Of a DNA stretch of 64,000 bases, positions 53,143-61,480 are shown piece after piece. Under the pieces are notes generated by a model. The model saw only the letters and a list, made by a program, of their open reading frames with translations. It ran no database searches and was not told the origin of the DNA. Every line of letters starts with the position of its first letter. The first letter of the stretch is position 1. The position numbers were made by a program, and so were the translations under genes. This DNA is from Streptomyces sp. NBC_01439 (GTDB lineage: Bacteria; Actinomycetota; Actinomycetes; Streptomycetales; Streptomycetaceae): contig NZ_CP109487.1 in assembly GCF_036227605.1 (NCBI RefSeq), positions 620,001-684,000 on the forward strand. The letters are read 5' to 3'.

Positions 53143-53247
53143 CCGTAACTCCTTGGGGAAGTAAGTGGGTTGTCCCGGATCCCGGGCGTGCTCGGCGGGC
53201 CAGGACAGGCAGGGGTCCTGGCTGTCACGGCCGTCGGGCAGGTCCTC

Positions 53248-54660
53248 TTAGTCCCGCCTGCGGGCGATCTGTACGTTCTCCAGCACACCGAGCGCGTCGG
53301 GCACCAGGATGGCGGCGGAGAAGTAGGTGGTGACCAGGTAGGAGATGATCGCCTGCTCGCTGATCCCCATGAAGCGCACCGAGAGGCCCGGCTCGTACTC
53401 CTCCGGCAGGCCGGTCTGACGCAGACCGATGACGCCCTGGTTGTCCTCGCCGGTTCGCATGACGAGCACCGAGCTGGTGTTCTCCTTGCTGATCGGGATC
53501 TTGTTGCAGGGCAGGATCGGGACCCCGCGCCAGGCCGGGACCGACTGCCCGCCGACGTCGACGTGGTCCGGGTAGAGCCCGCGGGCGTTGAACTCGCGCC
53601 CGATCGCGGCGATCGTCCGTGGGTGGGCGAGGAAGAACTTGGAACCGCGGCGGCGGCAGAGCAGCTCGTCGAGGTCGTCCGGGGTCGGCGGGCCGGAGTG
53701 GGTCTGGATCCGCTGCTTGAAGGCCGCGTTGTGGAGCAGACCGAAGTCCCTGTTGTTGATCAGCTCGTGCTCCTGGCGCTCGCGCAGCGCCTCGATGGTG
53801 AGCCTGAGCTGTTCTTCGGTCTGGTTGTGCGGTCCGTTGTAGAGGTCGGCGACCCTGGTGTGGATCCGCAGCACGGTCTGCGCGATGGAGAGTTCGTATT
53901 CGCGGGGCTTGAGCTCGTAGTCGACGAAGGCGCCGGGCAGGTCCGCCTCACCGGTGTGGCCGGCGGACATCGCGATCTCGGCCTCGCCGTGCCGGTTCTG
54001 GCGCTGGTGCGGCAGCGAGCTGAACCGGTTGATGTGGTCCTGGAGTTGCGGCGCCGCGGCGAGCACGGAGGCGAAGTCGCCGCGGGAGAGGGTGAGCAGG
54101 ATGCCGGGGGTCTCGGCGGTGGCCGTGTAGTCCCAGGTGGCGTCCGCGTCCAGCAGGGCGTTCTCACCGAACCGGTCGCCGTCGGCGAGTACGGCGACGG
54201 CGACGTCGTCGCCGTACTTGCCGACGGAGGTCTGGCTGATCCGGCCGTGGGCGATCAGGTGGATCTGGTCGGCGGGGGCACCGCGCTCGACGATCACCTC
54301 GCCGGCCCGGAAGTCGCGCTGGACGCACCGGCCGGCGATCGCGGTCAGCACCTCGTCGTCTTCGAAGCCGCGCAGCAGGGCCAGTTCGCCGAGCTCGCGC
54401 GGGATCACCCGGACGTTCGCGCCGTCCTGGACGAACTCGATGGTGCCGTCGCCCACGGTGTACGTTAGCCGGCGGTTGACCCGGTAGGTGCCGCCCTTGG
54501 TCTCCACCCAGGGGAGCATCCGCAGCAGCCAGCGGGAGGTGATCTCCTGCATCTGCGGGGCGGACTTGGTCGTGCTGGCGAGGTTGCGTGCAGCCGCCGT
54601 GCTCAGGCTGGACTGCCGCGGCGGCTCCAGCTGGGCTTCCGGGCTGGTGTCAACGGTCAT
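53248..54660 (-). CDS. eshA: Family 2B encapsulin shell protein (EshA-type)
   Basis: A 470-residue HK97-fold encapsulin of family 2B. The N-arm has [20 protein letters not shown]. An inserted cyclic-nucleotide-binding-like domain (about 70-220) contains [20 protein letters not shown] and [10 protein letters not shown]. The shell domains follow, with [16 protein letters not shown] and [20 protein letters not shown]. In the phosphate-binding cassette the conserved Arg is not seen ([18 protein letters not shown]), so nucleotide binding is doubtful. Sixty copies are expected per compartment, with the terpene cyclase as cargo. AAGGAG lies about 11 bases before ATG 54660. Confidence 0.95.
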   Translation of the reverse strand: MTVDTSPEAQLEPPRQSSLSTAAARNLASTTKSAPQMQEITSRWLLRMLPWVETKGGTYRVNRRLTYTVGDGTIEFVQDGANVRVIPRELGELALLRGFEDDEVLTAIAGRCVQRDFRAGEVIVERGAPADQIHLIAHGRISQTSVGKYGDDVAVAVLADGDRFGENALLDADATWDYTATAETPGILLTLSRGDFASVLAAAPQLQDHINRFSSLPHQRQNRHGEAEIAMSAGHTGEADLPGAFVDYELKPREYELSIAQTVLRIHTRVADLYNGPHNQTEEQLRLTIEALRERQEHELINNRDFGLLHNAAFKQRIQTHSGPPTPDDLDELLCRRRGSKFFLAHPRTIAAIGREFNARGLYPDHVDVGGQSVPAWRGVPILPCNKIPISKENTSSVLVMRTGEDNQGVIGLRQTGLPEEYEPGLSVRFMGISEQAIISYLVTTYFSAAILVPDALGVLENVQIARRRD

Positions 54661-54869
54661 CGGGCGAGCTCTCCTTCGTAAGGGTGGTGATCGGCGGATG
54701 CGCGCGTCACCAAAGAACGAGGAAAAAAGCGGGCGAATTATGCGGGAATCCGTCCAGATCCGGGGGAACACTAGCGGCCTGTACGCCCGTCTTGAGCCTG
54801 AAAACCGTTGGCATTAGCTCGATGCAGTGATCTCGCATCGAAGGTGGTTTGCCGGGGTTGTTGACGATA
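54661..54869 (-). promoter_or_regulatory. Promoter region of the 2-methylisoborneol operon
   Basis: About 210 bases upstream of eshA hold no gene. An inverted repeat TCGATGC/GCATCGA (54819-54841 area) and AT-rich segments near 54718-54740 are present. No specific sigma site can be named with confidence. Confidence 0.4.
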
Positions 54870-54897
54870 TTCGGCCTTGTTTACGAACAAGGCCGAA
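54870..54897. terminator. Perfect 12-bp hairpin
   Basis: TTCGGCCTTGTT (54870-54881) and AACAAGGCCGAA (54886-54897) pair exactly around TACG. It lies 33 bases beyond the stop of the leftward acetyltransferase gene and insulates the eshA promoter from it. Confidence 0.8.
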
Positions 54898-54930
54898 AAG
54901 CGGCGCGGCAGTCACCTCGCAAGGCCACCC

Positions 54931-55605
54931 TCATCTGCTAGACCGCGTCCGCTCCGGCCGGGCCGGCCGCCACATCGCCGTCACCTCCAGCGGGCCCACC
55001 GTCAGGTGCCGCAGGACGGTGAAGCCGAAGCGGCGATAGAGCCGGACGTTCGCCTCGTCGGCGGTGGTGAGGAAGATGCCGTCGGGGGCGGGGGTCGCGG
55101 CGAGCAGGTGGCCGAGGAGCCGCCCTCCGGTGCCCCGACCGACCGCCTCGGGCTGCACGCCGATGAACTCGAGGGTCCAGGCGCCCGCCGGGATCCCGGA
55201 CTCGGCCGCGTGCAGATAGCGCAGCGTCCGCGTCAAGGCGCGCGGACCGCAGCCCATCAGGGTGCGGGCCGCCCAGGCCGCCCGGGCCGCACCCGAGGGG
55301 ACGGCGGCCGGCGGGGTGAGGACGGCGGCGGCGACGGGCCGTCCGGTGCCGTCGGTCAGCAGGTGGCGGCGGGCTCCGGGGAGCGTGGCGTGCGTACGCA
55401 GCGTGGCGCCGAACCATGCCCGCCGCACACGGTCCGATCCGCCGGCGATCCAGGTCATGGCGGGTTCACGGACGAAGGCCGCGGCGAGCACGGGCGCGCA
55501 CCGCGCGGGGGGCGGGGCGTCGTCGCGGTGCAGGCGGTCCGACCCGGCGCCGGCACCGGTGTCGGGGCCCGCGTCCGGGCCGGGACCCGCGTCGGGCTCA
55601 GACAT
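54931..55605 (-). CDS. GNAT-family acetyltransferase
   Basis: A 224-residue N-acetyltransferase. The acetyl-CoA-binding motif is WTLEFIGVQPEAVGRGTGGRLL (R/Q-x2-G-x-G), and the closing strand is DGIFLTTADEANVRLYRRFGF. The first 30 residues are a low-complexity Asp/Gly/Pro/Ala stretch. Its start lies inside the end of the upstream membrane-protein gene (8-base overlap), so it is the last member of a TetR / membrane protein / acetyltransferase operon. The substrate is unknown. Confidence 0.88.
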   Translation of the reverse strand: MSEPDAGPGPDAGPDTGAGAGSDRLHRDDAPPPARCAPVLAAAFVREPAMTWIAGGSDRVRRAWFGATLRTHATLPGARRHLLTDGTGRPVAAAVLTPPAAVPSGAARAAWAARTLMGCGPRALTRTLRYLHAAESGIPAGAWTLEFIGVQPEAVGRGTGGRLLGHLLAATPAPDGIFLTTADEANVRLYRRFGFTVLRHLTVGPLEVTAMWRPARPERTRSSR

Positions 55606-56215
55606 CGCGCCGCCGTTCCAGCGGTGCCTCCGGCACGAGGTGGCACACCAGGAGCTTCAGGAAGAAGAGCGGTGCGAACCAGGCGAGGGCGACGGGCACG
55701 GGCAGCCAGAACAGGTTGACCACGACGGCCGCGGAGTAACAGGCCATGGCCACCGGGCGCTTGAGATGGACGGGCATGAACTCCACGACCACGGCGGCGC
55801 AGAGCAGCAGCGCCGTGTTCCCCAGCGTCCAGCCGTGGCCCCCGCCGAGCACCAGCAGGCCCATCGCGGCGAGGTGGAGCACGTGCGCGCCGACGAAGAG
55901 CAGGCGGGCGCGCCGGGCCCCGGGGTCCTGGCGGTGGTACCAGCGCTTGGCGGAGTTCGTCGCGTTGGTGAGGATCCCCCCGAGCAGATCGAGACCGATC
56001 AGCACCACCACGGCCCACTGGAGGCCGTTCCAGTCACGGTGGATCCCCGACGACCACACACCGGCCGCGAGCAGCACCGCACACCCGCCGGCGCCGAGGA
56101 TCTCCACCGTCGACTCGGAGCGGGACTTGCCCGGCCCCATGAACCGCTCCAGGCGACCCAGCGGCCCCGTGGAGGTGGGCGGTATCTCCCAGTGGATCTC
56201 CAGATCAGTGCGCAC
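55598..56215 (-). CDS. Hypothetical polytopic membrane protein
   Basis: A 205-residue protein with about five membrane helices (GAGGCAVLLAAGVWSS, WAVVVLIGLDLLGGILTNA, VLHLAAMGLLVLGGGHG, TALLLCAAVVVEFMPV, VVVNLFWLPVPVALAWF). GTG 56215 is inferred from the upstream TetR stop at 56205, which it overlaps by 11 bases. No family is recognised; the NATNSAKRWYHRQ and CHLVPEAP pieces may be useful in searches. It is probably controlled by the TetR protein at the head of the operon. Confidence 0.75.
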   Translation of the reverse strand: MRTDLEIHWEIPPTSTGPLGRLERFMGPGKSRSESTVEILGAGGCAVLLAAGVWSSGIHRDWNGLQWAVVVLIGLDLLGGILTNATNSAKRWYHRQDPGARRARLLFVGAHVLHLAAMGLLVLGGGHGWTLGNTALLLCAAVVVEFMPVHLKRPVAMACYSAAVVVNLFWLPVPVALAWFAPLFFLKLLVCHLVPEAPLERRRDV

Positions 56216-56825
56216 GCCGGGTCCCTCCGTCCGTGCCGCCGTTCCACAGCCCCCGCAGCAGGCTCCAGACCTGCCCGCTCCCCGACGCCGCGGCTTCCGT
56301 CGGCTCCGCCGCACGCAGTGCGGTGAGCGCCCATTCGTCGGCGGCCCGCATCACGGCCGCGGTCGCACCGGCCAGCAGCGCCGCGTCCACGTCCGTCCGG
56401 ATGAATCCGAGGCGCTGTCCGTCCGCGACCACGGCTCCGAACCAGCCGAGCCAGACCTCGCCCCGAGCCCGACCGACGGCGGCGTCGGCGAGGGCCAGAT
56501 CGTCCGGGTGGGCGCGCAAGTGGGTGACCAGGGCGTGCGATCCGGCCTCCAGCCGGGCCCAGAAGTCGGCCTCGTCGCGGGCCGGGGTCCATGGCCCGAG
56601 CACACCGAGGAGGCGATCGAGCACGTCGTCGAGGACGGCGGCGAGGAGGTCCTCCCGGCCGTCGAAGTACTGGTAGGCAGCGGTCTTTGAGAAGCCGGCC
56701 GCCTCAATGATCTTGTTGTACGAGGCGGACGCGGGACCGTGCTCGGCGAAGTGCGCGCGGGCGACGGCGAGGATCGCCGCCCTTCGCTCGGCCGGCAGGC
56801 GGTGGAATCGAGGGAGCGGAGTCAT
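56205..56825 (-). CDS. TetR-family regulator
   Basis: A 206-residue regulator with helix-turn-helix RAAILAVARAHFAEHGPASASYNKIIEAAGFSKTAAYQYFDGRE in its first 55 residues. A long helical ligand domain follows, containing WLGWFGAVVADGQRLGFIRTDVD. ATG 56825 is chosen; a longer form from 56840 would run through the first operator-like repeat. It is divergent from the class A beta-lactamase gene, and two near-identical inverted repeats lie between them. Confidence 0.92.
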   Translation of the reverse strand: MTPLPRFHRLPAERRAAILAVARAHFAEHGPASASYNKIIEAAGFSKTAAYQYFDGREDLLAAVLDDVLDRLLGVLGPWTPARDEADFWARLEAGSHALVTHLRAHPDDLALADAAVGRARGEVWLGWFGAVVADGQRLGFIRTDVDAALLAGATAAVMRAADEWALTALRAAEPTEAAASGSGQVWSLLRGLWNGGTDGGTRRAH

Positions 56826-56866
56826 GTACTTACGGTACACGCCATCGGTGTGTACTACCAGTACAC
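56825..56866. promoter_or_regulatory. Tandem operator candidates of the TetR regulator
   Basis: TGTACTTACGGTACAC (56825-56840) and TGTACTACCAGTACAC (56851-56866) are near-identical 16-base inverted repeats, 26 bases apart centre to centre. The second contains the perfect pair GTGTACT/AGTACAC. They cover the divergent promoters of the TetR operon and the beta-lactamase gene. Confidence 0.7.
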
Positions 56867-56957
56867 CTCGCCGGGAGATCAGCGTCGAGGGGAACCGAAT
56901 TGATCATGTTCGGCGTCTTCGAGGGCATATGACCGGCGAGGAAGAGGAGAACCTGAC

Positions 56958-57857
56958 GTGAGGACACCGGACACATCGACGTCCCGACGCACCCTGCTGA
57001 CCGTGGGAGCGGGGGTGGCCCTGGCCGCCGCACTGCCGGTGGGCACGGCCCGCGCCGCCTCACCGGTGGCGGGACTGCGCACGCTGGAACGCGAGTACGG
57101 GGCGCGGCTGGGGGTGTACGCGCTGGACACCGCCACCGGCCGGACCGTGGTCCACCGCGCCGACGAACCGTTCCCCATGTGCTCGGTGTTCAAGACGCTG
57201 GCGGCCGCGGCCGTGCTGCGGGACCTCGACCACGACGGCAGCCGCCTCGCCCAGCGCATCCACTACACGCTCCAGGACGTCACGGACGCGGGCGGCGGGT
57301 CGGTCACGGAGCGGCCCGAGAACATCGAGGACGGCCTGACCGTGGCGGAACTCTGCTCCGCCGCCATCGCCCAGAGCGACAACGCCGCCGCCAACCTGCT
57401 GCTGCGCGAGCTCGGCGGCCCCACCGCGATCACCCGCTTCTGCCGCTCGCTGGGCGACCGTACGACCCGGCTCGACCGGTGGGAGCCCGAGCTGAACACG
57501 GCCGAGCCGTGGCGGGAGACGGACACGACCAGCCCCCGCGCGATCGGCCGGACGTACGCCCGCCTCTCGCTCGGCGACGCGCTGGACCCCGGGGACCGGG
57601 AGCAACTGAACGGCTGGCTGCTGTCGAACACCACCAGCAACGATCGACTCCGGGCCGGCCTGCCGAAGGACTGGGCCGTCGGGGACAAGACGGGCGCCGG
57701 TTCGTACGGGACCAACAACAACGTGGGCATCGCCTGGCCCCCGGGGCGCCCGCCCTTGGTCCTTTCCATCCTGTCGACCATGCCGGGGGCGACGGCGCCG
57801 CGCGACAACACGCTGATCGCCAGGACCGCGAAGCTGCTGGCGGACACGCCAGCCTGA
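56958..57857 (+). CDS. Class A beta-lactamase with Tat signal
   Basis: A 299-residue serine beta-lactamase. The twin-arginine signal peptide is SRRTLLTVGAGVALAAALPV, with cleavage near ARA-AS. The catalytic motifs are complete: S76-VF-K79, S140-D-N142, E176-PELN (equivalent to Glu166) and K244-T-G246. It should hydrolyse penicillins or cephalosporins outside the cell. GTG 56958 has GAGGAG about 8 bases upstream. The adjacent TetR operator pair suggests inducible control, unusual for this class in Streptomyces. Confidence 0.93.
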   Translation: MRTPDTSTSRRTLLTVGAGVALAAALPVGTARAASPVAGLRTLEREYGARLGVYALDTATGRTVVHRADEPFPMCSVFKTLAAAAVLRDLDHDGSRLAQRIHYTLQDVTDAGGGSVTERPENIEDGLTVAELCSAAIAQSDNAAANLLLRELGGPTAITRFCRSLGDRTTRLDRWEPELNTAEPWRETDTTSPRAIGRTYARLSLGDALDPGDREQLNGWLLSNTTSNDRLRAGLPKDWAVGDKTGAGSYGTNNNVGIAWPPGRPPLVLSILSTMPGATAPRDNTLIARTAKLLADTPA

Positions 57858-57951
57858 GCCCTCGCGGCGGGGCTCCTCAGGATGAGGGCGCGTTCCTCGT
57901 GGAGAAGGTAGCGGCGCGGGCGCACCCCGTCGCCGTGGTCCATCGCCGCCG

Positions 57952-57969
57952 CCGGCCCCCGGGGGCCGG
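57952..57969. terminator. GC-rich palindrome between convergent genes
   Basis: CCGGCCCCCGGGGGCCGG is self-complementary and lies in the 171 bases between the beta-lactamase gene and the leftward TetR gene. It may act as a terminator; nothing else is seen in this gap. Confidence 0.45.
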
Positions 57970-58028
57970 ACGCGACGGTCCGCGCCGTCAAGGAGCGGAC
58001 GTGGCCACGGGGCGCCGGGGGGCGGAGA

Positions 58029-58643
58029 TCACGAGGGCCGGTCTGGAACGCCGCCTCCCGCGCGCCGCTGCACGAGCGGCAGGCGCAGTCCGTCCAGGTT
58101 CAGGTCGAGGAGGCGTTCGGCCTGGGCCCGTTGCTCGGGGCCGGCCGAGGTGAGGGCGATGCCGGCGAGGGCGGCGAACATGTCGGTCGAGCTGATGTCG
58201 GACCTGATCGCACCCGCGGCGGTGCAGGCCTCCATGAGGGACGCGAGGGCGTCCTGGATCATCTGGCGGCTGTCGGCGTAGGGATTGGTACCCGCCGCAA
58301 GAACGGCGCGCATCGCGTCGGCCATGCCCATCTTGGCGGTGGCGTAGTCGATGAAGCGGCGCGTCCAGGCGCGCAGAGCCTCGTACGGCGGCAGGGTCTC
58401 CAGGAGCGTGGGGACGGAGTCGCACAGGCGCGCGACCTCGTTCCGGTAGGCCGCTTCGATCAGGGCTTCCCGGGAAGGGAAGTTGCGGTAGAGGGTGCCG
58501 GTGCCGACACCGGCTTCCTTGGCGATGCGTTCGAAGTGGGCCTCCAGCCCCTGCTCGGTGAACACGCGCACCGCGGCAGCCAGGATCTTGTCCCGGTTGC
58601 GCTGCGCATCGGCCCTCAGCGGGCGTCCTGCATCTGCGGCCAT
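58029..58643 (-). CDS. TetR-family regulator
   Basis: A 204-residue regulator with helix-turn-helix ILAAAVRVFTEQGLEAHFERIAKEAGVGTGTLYRNFPSREAL in its first 60 residues. Its ligand domain is of the kind that often controls SDRs and oxidoreductases (LPPYEALRAWTRRFIDYATAKMG). It is divergent from an SDR gene; a perfect 24-base and a related 20-base inverted repeat lie between the two. Confidence 0.93.
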   Translation of the reverse strand: MAADAGRPLRADAQRNRDKILAAAVRVFTEQGLEAHFERIAKEAGVGTGTLYRNFPSREALIEAAYRNEVARLCDSVPTLLETLPPYEALRAWTRRFIDYATAKMGMADAMRAVLAAGTNPYADSRQMIQDALASLMEACTAAGAIRSDISSTDMFAALAGIALTSAGPEQRAQAERLLDLNLDGLRLPLVQRRAGGGVPDRPS

Positions 58644-58668
58644 CAGCGGCTCCCTCGTTCCTCACTTG

Positions 58669-58721
58669 CTAAGTGGAGGAGCCTCCACTTAGTGTGGGCT
58701 GAAGTGGCGGCGCCTCCACTT
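58669..58721. promoter_or_regulatory. Two TetR operator candidates
   Basis: CTAAGTGGAGG (58669-58679) and CCTCCACTTAG (58682-58692) form a perfect 11+2+11 inverted repeat. A second site, AAGTGGCGGC/GCCTCCACTT (58702-58721), matches it with one mismatch. They lie between the TetR gene and the SDR gene. Confidence 0.75.
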
Positions 58722-58797
58722 TCACTCTAGGGCATGCCCTCGGCCTGCCCTTCCTCTTCTTCCTCTTCTTCTTCCTCTTCCGAAGGGACGGCCCGTC

Positions 58798-59565
58798 ATG
58801 TCGGGAACTGCGGACATCACGGCGATCGCGGGAACCACGGGAATTGCCGGAAAGGTCGTCGCCATCACCGGAGCCGGCAGCGGCATCGGCGAGGCGACCG
58901 CCCTCCTGCTCGCCGAGCGGGGCGCGAAGGTGGTCCTCGGCGCACGGCGCACCGAACGCCTCCAGGCGCTGGCCGCCCGGATCGAGCGGGCCGGTGGTGA
59001 AGCCGCTTGGATCTGTACGAACGTGACGCGGCGCGGCGAGGTGACCGGCCTCGTCGACCTGGCCCGAGAGCGGTACGGCAGGCTCGACGTACTGGTCAGC
59101 AATGCCGGGGTCGGACTCATCTCCCCGCTCGACGAACTGCGCGTCGAGGACTGGGAGGAGATGATCGACGTCAACCTCAAGGGCGTCCTCTACGGGATCG
59201 CCGCGGCGCTCCCCCTGTTCCGGGAGCAGGGCTCCGGACACTTCGTCAACATCGTGTCCACCGCCGGTCTGCGCGTCGTGCCGCTCCAGTCGGTGTACGC
59301 GGGCACCAAGAACGCCGTGCGCACGATCTCCGAGGGCCTGCGCCAGGAGGCCGGGGACAGCCTGCGCGTGACCGTCGTGTCGCCCGGCGCCGTCCGTACG
59401 GACTTCACGGAGCGCATGGGGCCGGAGGCCCGGGCCCGGATCGACCGGATGATGGAGACCGCGCTGTCGCCGGACGCGGTGGCCCGCGCCATCGCCTTCG
59501 CCGTCGAGCAGCCGGACGGTGTCGACGTGGGCGACATCGTCGTGCGCCCCACCGCGCAGGCCTGA
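58798..59565 (+). CDS. Short-chain dehydrogenase/reductase
   Basis: A 255-residue classical SDR with TGAGSGIG (about 24-31), SNAGVGLISPL, and the catalytic set S-x-Y-x3-K (IVSTAGLRV, then VYAGTKNAVRTI). The cofactor-selecting GARRTERL suggests NADP. AAGGGA lies about 11 bases before the ATG, following a long pyrimidine tract (58749-58782). It is probably the target of the divergent TetR protein. The substrate is unknown. Confidence 0.93.
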   Translation: MSGTADITAIAGTTGIAGKVVAITGAGSGIGEATALLLAERGAKVVLGARRTERLQALAARIERAGGEAAWICTNVTRRGEVTGLVDLARERYGRLDVLVSNAGVGLISPLDELRVEDWEEMIDVNLKGVLYGIAAALPLFREQGSGHFVNIVSTAGLRVVPLQSVYAGTKNAVRTISEGLRQEAGDSLRVTVVSPGAVRTDFTERMGPEARARIDRMMETALSPDAVARAIAFAVEQPDGVDVGDIVVRPTAQA

Positions 59566-59574
59566 GGGTGGTGG

Positions 59575-59613
59575 GGGGACCGGCCCCGGCCGTGGCGGGC
59601 CGTGCCGGTCCCC
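59575..59613. terminator. Hairpin between convergent genes
   Basis: GGGGACCGGC (59575-59584) pairs with GCCGGTCCCC (59604-59613), with further pairing inside the loop. It separates the SDR gene from the leftward acyl-CoA dehydrogenase gene. Confidence 0.7.
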
Positions 59614-59626
59614 GGGGGCCCTGTTC

Positions 59627-61363
59627 CTACGGGGCCATCTCGTACGTGCCGGACAGCGCCTCGACCCGCGCCCAGACGCGCGCCGCCCGCTCCTCGTCGA
59701 CGACCGGACGCCGGACCGCGCCCAGCGCCCATTCCTGCTGGGCCGCCGTCGCGGAGTCCTTGCCGTACAGCTCGACCGCGTGGCCGGAGAAGTCGCGCAC
59801 CAGGACGGAGAACAGCTCGTCGAGCACCGACCCGTCCAGGTCCGTCAGGCGGGCCTGCTCCAGGATCAGCTGTCCGTACACGACCAGCGCGAACAGCTGG
59901 CCCACGGAGAGGAGGAAGTCGAGGTCGCGGCTCTGCTCCTCGTCCGGAGCGACGGTGGCCACGAACGCGCAGAGCGCGTCGGCCTGCTCGCGGAACCTGG
60001 CCACGTTCGGCACGTCGGCGTACGCGTCGTAGGCGGTCCGCCAGTCGTGGAACCGTACGGAGCCCAGGCCGCGGGCCGGCCCCTGCTGGAAGAGGAAGGC
60101 GTCGTCGGCCGCGTCGAGCCGGGTCGGCACGGCCGGGTACTCGGCCGGGTTCAGCAGGTGGTTGCGCATGAACTTGAGGATCAGGGCGAGGTTGACGTGG
60201 ACCGTGCCCTCCAGCTTGGGCAGTCCGCGGATCTCGATGGCCGCCTGCGCGAAGTAGTTGTCCTTCTCGAAGCCCTTGGCGGCGATGACGTCCCACATCA
60301 GGTCGATGACCTTCTCGCCCTCCGTGGTCACCTTCATCTTCGTCATCGGGTTGAAGAGCAGGTATCGGCGGTCGTCCGGGCCGGCGGAACGGAAGTAGTC
60401 GACGGCGCGGTCGCTGAAGAGCTTCATCCCGACCAGGCGGACGTACGCGTCGGCCAGCTCCCGGCGCACGTGCGGGAAGGCGGTGACGGGGCGACCGTAG
60501 AGGACCCGGTTGTGCGCGTGGGTCACGGCCTCGTACATCGCGTGCTCGCAGATGCCGATGGAGGCGGTGCACAGGTTGAACTTGCCGACGTTGACGGTGT
60601 TCAGGGCGGCGTCAAAGGCGGCCTTGCCGGTGTGCAGGACGTCCTCGGCGCGGACCGGATAGTCCTCGAGGCGGAACTCGCTGACGTACTTGGAGGAGTC
60701 TACGACGTTCTTCACCAGGTGGTACGCGGGGTGGCGGCTGTCGGCCGCGAAGAAGACGTAGCCGTCGGGGCCCTCTATGTCGGTGCGGCGGCCGAAGACG
60801 GAGACGAGGCCGGCGGCGTTTCCGTTGCCGATGTAGTACTTGGACCCGCTCGCGCGGAATCCGGCGGCACCGGCTTCGTCGACGTACGGCCGAAGCAGCA
60901 TGTCGGTGGAGTAGATGTCGGCGCCGTGGGTCTTCTCGGACAGGCCGAAGGCGAACACCTCGCCCTCGGCGAGGAGCTGCGCGGCGCGGGCGCGGGCGTC
61001 GGCGTTGTCGCTCTGCCAGACCGGACCGAGGCCGAGGATGGTGACCTGCCAGGCGTACCAGTAGTCGAGGCCGTAGAAGCCGAAGATCTCGTTCAGGGCG
61101 GCGATCCGCGCCGTGTCCCAGCGCTGGTCGGACTCCCCCTCGCCGGCCTCGGTGGCCGGGGTCAGGAAGGTCGCGAAGAGGCCCTCCTTCGCGGAGAAGG
61201 CGAGGAAGTCGGCGAGCCAGGCGCGGGAACGGTAGTCCTCGATCAGCCGGCGCTTGCCGCGGCTCTCGAACCAGTCGACGGTAGCGCGCAGCAGCCTGCG
61301 GGTCTCGGGGTCGAAGTGCGCCGGGTCGTACGTGTGCGGGTTGAAGAGCAGGGCGTCTGCCAT
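59627..61363 (-). CDS. Large acyl-CoA dehydrogenase
   Basis: A 578-residue acyl-CoA dehydrogenase/oxidase-type flavoprotein. It is longer than the usual 380-400 residues because of an extended C-terminal helical region. Visible features are FAFGLSEKTHGADIYSTDM (the substrate/FAD loop), SKYYIGNGNAAGLVSVFGR, and HAHNRVLYGRPVTAFPHVRRELADAYVRL. The helical region starts near LPKLEGTVHVNLALILKFM. GGAAGGTG lies before ATG 61363. It may work with the neighbouring SDR in oxidising an acyl or related substrate. It lies downstream of a PadR regulator gene on the same strand. Confidence 0.88.
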   Translation of the reverse strand: MADALLFNPHTYDPAHFDPETRRLLRATVDWFESRGKRRLIEDYRSRAWLADFLAFSAKEGLFATFLTPATEAGEGESDQRWDTARIAALNEIFGFYGLDYWYAWQVTILGLGPVWQSDNADARARAAQLLAEGEVFAFGLSEKTHGADIYSTDMLLRPYVDEAGAAGFRASGSKYYIGNGNAAGLVSVFGRRTDIEGPDGYVFFAADSRHPAYHLVKNVVDSSKYVSEFRLEDYPVRAEDVLHTGKAAFDAALNTVNVGKFNLCTASIGICEHAMYEAVTHAHNRVLYGRPVTAFPHVRRELADAYVRLVGMKLFSDRAVDYFRSAGPDDRRYLLFNPMTKMKVTTEGEKVIDLMWDVIAAKGFEKDNYFAQAAIEIRGLPKLEGTVHVNLALILKFMRNHLLNPAEYPAVPTRLDAADDAFLFQQGPARGLGSVRFHDWRTAYDAYADVPNVARFREQADALCAFVATVAPDEEQSRDLDFLLSVGQLFALVVYGQLILEQARLTDLDGSVLDELFSVLVRDFSGHAVELYGKDSATAAQQEWALGAVRRPVVDEERAARVWARVEALSGTYEMAP

Positions 61364-61480
61364 GGAGGTTCACCTTCCGAGGGGTTGACGGAGGAGGGGA
61401 GGGGATGGGGCGACTGCAGGGGGGGGGTGGCGCCGTGCGGCGGTTTCGCGGGCGGTACGGCCGCCGCGGCGCGACGGGAT

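Noticed and set aside
53248..54660. EshA-type protein considered as a Crp-family transcription regulator
   Set aside because: It has a cyclic-nucleotide-like domain but no helix-turn-helix. The flanking segments match family 2B encapsulin shells and a cargo gene is adjacent.
57263..57991. 242-codon leftward frame opposite the beta-lactamase gene
   Set aside because: Antisense to a gene with all catalytic motifs. The first residues beyond that gene look mildly protein-like but no family or start site supports it.
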